The notes under the pieces: model-generated
Database searches by the model: none
Told to the model about the DNA's origin: nothing
The model's input: only the letters and a program-made list of their open reading frames with translations
Shown here: piece by piece, positions 60,503 to 64,000 of the stretch
Numbering within the stretch: the stretch's first letter is position 1
How the letters are laid out: each line of letters opens with the position of its first letter
Made by a program: the position numbers and the translations under genes
Assembly: GCF_040396155.1 (NCBI RefSeq)
Contig: NZ_JBEBOY010000004.1
Coordinates: 73,730 to 137,729 of the forward strand
Length of the DNA stretch: 64,000 nucleotides
From: Tissierella praeacuta_A
Lineage (GTDB): Bacteria; Bacillota; Clostridia; Tissierellales; Tissierellaceae
Direction of reading: 5' to 3'

Positions 60503-61744
60503 ATGGATAAAGAATTTTTTACGAGAAATAGACAGAGATTGGAGAAAAGTTTAGATAATAACAGTATTTTACTATTATTTGCAGGCACGGCACCATATAA
60601 GTCTGCTGATGAGTTATATCAGTTTATACCAAATAGAAATTTCTATTATTTAACTGGGATTGATAAGAAAGAAATTATCTTTTTAATGAGCAAAATTGAT
60701 GGAAAAGTTTCGGAAAAATTATTTATAGAAAGACCAGATCCAATTATGGCAAAATGGATAGGAGCTACAATTACTTCTGAAGAAGCAATGGAAGCATCTA
60801 GAATAGATGATATTGAATACTTAGATAATTTTGAAGGAGCCATTAGTTCTATTCTAAGCAGAAATAGAATAGAAAAAATATACTTAGATTTGGAAAGACA
60901 AGAAATCAGGACATCAATAACAGAATCTCAGGATTTCGCCAATATGATAAATGAAAAATATCCATATATACAGACAAATAATATATATTATGATATTGCA
61001 GAGCTAAGAATGATAAAATCAGATGAAGAAATTCAACTAATTAGAAAGGCAATAGAAATAACTAATGAAGGCATAATGAATATGGTCAATAATATTAAAC
61101 CAGGAATGATGGAATATGAAATTGAAGCATATTTTGATTTTACTTTGAAGAAAAATGGAATAACTAATAGGGCTTTTGATACCATTGCTGCCAGTGGTAA
61201 AAATGCTACTGTACTTCATTATTCTGATAATAATTCCATGGCTCAAAATGGTGATTTAATATTATTTGATTTAGGAGCACAGTACAAATATTATAATGGA
61301 GATATAAGTCGTACATTCCCTGTTAATGGTAAGTTTAGTGAAAGACAAAAGCAAGTTTATGAAATAGTATTAAAAGCACAAAAAGCTGTTGAAGAAGGAG
61401 CAAAGCCAGGAATTCCCTATAGGGAATTAAATGAAATTGCAAAGAAAGTATTGGCAGAAGGATGTAAAGAATTAGGACTAATAAAAGAAGATGAAGAAGT
61501 TTCAAGATATTATTTCCATGGCGTATCCCATTATTTAGGGGCAGATACCCATGATGTAGGAGAGTATAATATTGAACTTAAGCCAGGCATGGTTATAACC
61601 AATGAGCCAGGTCTTTATATTGAAGAAGAGGGAATAGGAATAAGAATAGAAGATGATTTATTAATAACAGAGGATGGATGTGAAAATCTATCTAAATATA
61701 TTATAAAGACTGTGGAAGAAATAGAATCAGTTATGAATAAATAA
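60503..61744 (+). CDS. pepP: Xaa-Pro aminopeptidase, M24B
   Basis: 413 residues. Removes N-terminal residues next to Pro. N-terminal creatinase-like domain, then a pita-bread fold with metal ligands: LFDLGAQYKYYNGDISRTF (two Asp), HGVSHYLGADTHDVG (His), NEPGLYI (Glu) and GIRIEDDLL (Glu). GGGGG precedes the ATG. Followed 30 bases later by the M18 gene. Confidence 0.93.
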   Translation: MDKEFFTRNRQRLEKSLDNNSILLLFAGTAPYKSADELYQFIPNRNFYYLTGIDKKEIIFLMSKIDGKVSEKLFIERPDPIMAKWIGATITSEEAMEASRIDDIEYLDNFEGAISSILSRNRIEKIYLDLERQEIRTSITESQDFANMINEKYPYIQTNNIYYDIAELRMIKSDEEIQLIRKAIEITNEGIMNMVNNIKPGMMEYEIEAYFDFTLKKNGITNRAFDTIAASGKNATVLHYSDNNSMAQNGDLILFDLGAQYKYYNGDISRTFPVNGKFSERQKQVYEIVLKAQKAVEEGAKPGIPYRELNEIAKKVLAEGCKELGLIKEDEEVSRYYFHGVSHYLGADTHDVGEYNIELKPGMVITNEPGLYIEEEGIGIRIEDDLLITEDGCENLSKYIIKTVEEIESVMNK

Positions 61745-61774
61745 AAAACTATAAAATTTTTTGGAGGGATAAAA

Positions 61775-63202
61775 ATGGATAACAAATCAAAGGGAAAGAA
61801 ATTACAAGAAACTTTAACTCACAAATGGAGAAATGTATGGGAGACCTTAGATAGTAGCGAGAAGGAAGCTGCTTTTGCTATAAATGAAGAATATAAAGAT
61901 TTTCTAGACAAAGGTAAAACAGAAAGAGAAGCAGCAAGAGAAATAATAAAAATAGTTTCTGCAAATGGTTATATATCAATAGATGAAATTAGAGAAAAAG
62001 GGATTAAACCTACTCCTGGAATGAAAATATATGCAAATAATAAGGATAAATCTGTTGTATTATTTGTATTAGGAAAAGAAAAACTTGAAAAAGGAATACA
62101 TATTATTGGCTCACATTTAGATGCTCCAAGAATAGATTTAAAACAATGCCCTCTTTATGAAGATTCAGATTTTGCATTATTAAAAACACATTATTATGGC
62201 GGAATTAAAAAATATCAATGGGTAACATTGCCACTGGCTTTACATGGAGTTGTAATAAAAGCAGACGGGGAAAAACTTGATATAGTTATAGGGGAAGATG
62301 AAAATGATCCAGTATTTTTTATAACTGATTTACTTCCACATTTAGCTAAAGATCAAATGGCAAAGAAAATGGATGAAGGAATTACAGGAGAAGGATTAAA
62401 TGTTTTAATAGGAAGTATTCCTTATGAAGATGGAGATTTAAGTGAAAAGGTTAAATTAAATGTACTTAATATCCTTAATGAAAAATATGGAATAAAGGAA
62501 GAAGATTTTACTACTGCAGAATTTGAAGTAGTACCAGCAGGAAAATCAAGGGATGTAGGTATAGATAGGGGTATGGTCGGAGGATATGGACAGGATGATA
62601 GAGTTTGTGTCTTTACTTCTTTAAAAGCTATACTAGATATAGAAACTCCAAATAAAACAGCTGTTGCATTATTTGTAGATAAAGAAGAAATAGGAAGTGT
62701 AGGAAATACAAGTATGGAATCAAAATTCTTTGAGAATATGGTTTCAGAATTAATAGATATGACAGAAGAAAAATATTCAGAACTTATGGTGAAAAGGGCA
62801 TTGGCGAATTCCTGTGTACTTTCAGCTGATACATTGGCTGGTTTTGATCCTAATTATCCTGAGGTATTAGATAAGAAGAATTCACCTTTTATAGGTAATG
62901 GAATAACTTTAGTAAAATATACTGGAGTTAGAGGAAAAGGTGGCAGCAATGATGCTAATTCTGAATATCTTGGAAAGATAAGGAAAATATTTAATGATAA
63001 TAATATAGTATGGCAAATGGGTGAACTAGGAAAAGTTGACCAAGGCGGTGGCGGAACAATAGCTTATATACTTGCAAATTATGGAATGGAAGTGGTGGAC
63101 TGCGGAATACCTCTACTAAGTGTACACGCTCCTTATGAAATTGCAAGTAAAGCAGATGTATATATGACATATAAAGGCTATAATGTTTTCTATAAAGATT
63201 AG
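61775..63202 (+). CDS. M18 family aminopeptidase
   Basis: 475 residues. Zn peptidase: IIGSHLDAPRIDLK, GGYGQDDRVCVFTSL, FVDKEEIGSVGNTSM and SVHAPYEIASKADVYM carry the His, Asp, Glu and His ligands. Likely cleaves N-terminal acidic or other residues from peptides. GGAGGG precedes the ATG. Paired with pepP for peptide breakdown. Confidence 0.93.
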   Translation: MDNKSKGKKLQETLTHKWRNVWETLDSSEKEAAFAINEEYKDFLDKGKTEREAAREIIKIVSANGYISIDEIREKGIKPTPGMKIYANNKDKSVVLFVLGKEKLEKGIHIIGSHLDAPRIDLKQCPLYEDSDFALLKTHYYGGIKKYQWVTLPLALHGVVIKADGEKLDIVIGEDENDPVFFITDLLPHLAKDQMAKKMDEGITGEGLNVLIGSIPYEDGDLSEKVKLNVLNILNEKYGIKEEDFTTAEFEVVPAGKSRDVGIDRGMVGGYGQDDRVCVFTSLKAILDIETPNKTAVALFVDKEEIGSVGNTSMESKFFENMVSELIDMTEEKYSELMVKRALANSCVLSADTLAGFDPNYPEVLDKKNSPFIGNGITLVKYTGVRGKGGSNDANSEYLGKIRKIFNDNNIVWQMGELGKVDQGGGGTIAYILANYGMEVVDCGIPLLSVHAPYEIASKADVYMTYKGYNVFYKD

Positions 63203-63210
63203 ATAAGATA

Positions 63211-63250
63211 AAAATCCGTATCCATTGAAAAATCAATGGATACGGATTTT
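63211..63250. terminator. Bidirectional terminator
   Basis: AAAATCCGTATCCATTGA pairs with TCAATGGATACGGATTTT around AAAA. Lies between converging genes. Confidence 0.9.
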
Positions 63251-63251
63251 A

Positions 63252-63794
63252 TTATTCTTCATTTACCCAGGCATCAAATTTTTCCATAGTCAATTTATAG
63301 GTTTCTTTTGATATTTCTGGGAGTTCACCTAGTATTTTTTCTGCTTCTTTAAATCCTTGGTCAATGGCAGATCTAAGTGTATCTGCTTTAGATTTATCTC
63401 CTCCTGACAATGCTATGGCAAAGTCTACTAATCTCTGACTTACAGCTTCAGCTCCAAGGGGACCATCAGGTCCTATTAGCGCTTGTGCCTCTAGTCTAGC
63501 TATTTCATCTACTTCTACGATTTCGTCTTCAGCTAGTAGATCAAGGGTCTTTCCTTGGCGCTTAAGCATTTCCTGTACCAGTCTCAATAGCTGTGCATGA
63601 GCTTGCTGGCTATCTCTTTTTAATTTAGTAATTGTATTTTTGTCATAGACATGAGATGTCTCTTTGTTTTCTGTTTTTTCATAAACTGCTGCTGGAGTTT
63701 CTTTTACTTCAGATTTTACTGATTCTTTTTTCTCTTCCTTCACTTTTTCCGTTTGAACCATAGGTTTAGTTGATTGTATATTTTCAATCTTCAT
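63252..63794 (-). CDS. Conserved hypothetical, DUF5610-like C-terminal half
   Basis: 180 residues. First 60 residues are Lys/Glu-rich and look disordered; the rest is helical: HAQLLRLVQEMLKRQGKTLD and GAEAVSQRLVDFAIALSGGD then SKADTLRSAIDQGFKEAEKI. This last block resembles DUF5610-type segments found in Bacillota. No signal peptide; function unknown. Start at 63794 after GAGGTGATG. Confidence 0.6.
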   Translation of the reverse strand: MKIENIQSTKPMVQTEKVKEEKKESVKSEVKETPAAVYEKTENKETSHVYDKNTITKLKRDSQQAHAQLLRLVQEMLKRQGKTLDLLAEDEIVEVDEIARLEAQALIGPDGPLGAEAVSQRLVDFAIALSGGDKSKADTLRSAIDQGFKEAEKILGELPEISKETYKLTMEKFDAWVNEE

Positions 63795-63845
63795 TATCAT
63801 CACCTCTACCATATTTATCGGCATATTCTGGGGAAAATTAACCAT

Positions 63846-64000
63846 TTGTTAAAATGATAATTTCTTATATTCTTTAATTTATATAACAATATTCTATTAT
63901 GATATAATAAGATAAAGTGCGAGCTGCGAAGCAGCACGCAAAAGTGTGTTACTTCCTCTTGGTGATGGAGGCAATTCTATCCCCATTAGTAAGCTATTAA
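63846..64000. other. Window end with a GC-rich hairpin
   Basis: GCGAGCTGC-GAA-GCAGCACGC near 63920-63940 forms a stem with one mismatch, unusual in this AT-rich DNA. No gene or known RNA family recognised before the window ends. Confidence 0.35.

Noticed and set aside
1..64000. CRISPR arrays, rRNA, integrase or prophage genes
   Set aside because: No regularly spaced repeats, rRNA sequence or phage-type genes are visible; the only mobile traces are the intron, the endonuclease, the repeat-flanked pair and the transposase relic.

Overview
The window is AT-rich DNA from an anaerobic, endospore-forming, flagellated Bacillota. Gene content and codon use fit Clostridia/Tissierellia; the genus is an inference I cannot fix. 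The evidence is spoIID, spoIIQ and spoIIID, a B. subtilis-like gene order (atp - ywmB-like - murA - spoIID - spoIIQ - spoIIID - mbl - flgF/flgG, and comF - yvyF - flgM - flgN - flgK - flgL - fliW - csrA - flagellin), a SAM-I riboswitch before metK, frequent TTG/GTG starts, and an F-type ATPase whose c subunit carries the sodium-binding residues.

Layout. 1-3.0 kb: thiolase end, CoA-transferase pair and AtoE permease (acetoacetate/short-chain acid metabolism). 3.3-10.5 kb: complete F1Fo ATP synthase operon behind a sigma-A promoter. 10.6-16.4 kb: YwmB-like protein, MurA, sporulation genes and an MreB/Mbl actin. 16.4-18.7 kb: rod/hook proteins and a FlgJ-type protein behind a sigma-D promoter. 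18.7-30 kb: secreted phosphodiester glycosidase, tRNA-Pro, chemoreceptor, small membrane exporter, metK, recD2 and comF. 29.2-40.6 kb: late flagellar operon (yvyF, flgM, flgN, two flgK, flgL, fliW, csrA, HD-GYP regulator), an inserted ATPase/nuclease-like pair, then flagellin. 40.6-43.1 kb: a decayed zone with a frameshifted gene, a small gene, a dead YjfB copy and a LAGLIDADG endonuclease. 43.1-54.4 kb: flagellin glycosylation operon (Maf-type transferase plus legionaminic acid synthesis) behind a sigma-D promoter. 54.4-57.1 kb: methyltransferase and transposase wreckage, then a DUF2920 hydrolase. 57.1-64 kb: YjfB motility protein, CheX and response regulator-CheX, a HepT/MntA toxin-antitoxin pair, a YvyF paralog, two aminopeptidases and a conserved unknown.

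The most unusual structure is at the flagellin 3' end. A 362-nt group I intron without an ORF (40211-40572) interrupts the gene 14 codons before its stop. The P1 loop of the intron carries its own in-frame copy of those 14 codons and a stop. The unspliced message therefore encodes a complete 377-residue flagellin, and the spliced message encodes a second 377-residue flagellin differing at a few residues. A free-standing LAGLIDADG endonuclease lies 1.4 kb downstream on the other strand. Just upstream of flagellin, an ATPase/nuclease-like pair is bracketed by a 63-bp direct repeat. The repeat is the 3' end of the HD-GYP gene and contains the sigma-D promoter of flagellin, so both the inserted pair and flagellin have a copy of that promoter.

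The flagellar genes form a visible regulon. Sigma-D-type promoters of the form TAAA-N15-NNCGATAA precede flgF/flgG, flgM, flagellin, the ATPase pair and the glycosylation operon. The flgM promoter is built into the 5' arm of a terminator hairpin. The flagellin leader has a CsrA hairpin with AGGA in its loop plus a Shine-Dalgarno overlapping a second GGA site, matching the FliW/CsrA genes upstream. All calls come from reading the sequence; no database search was possible.
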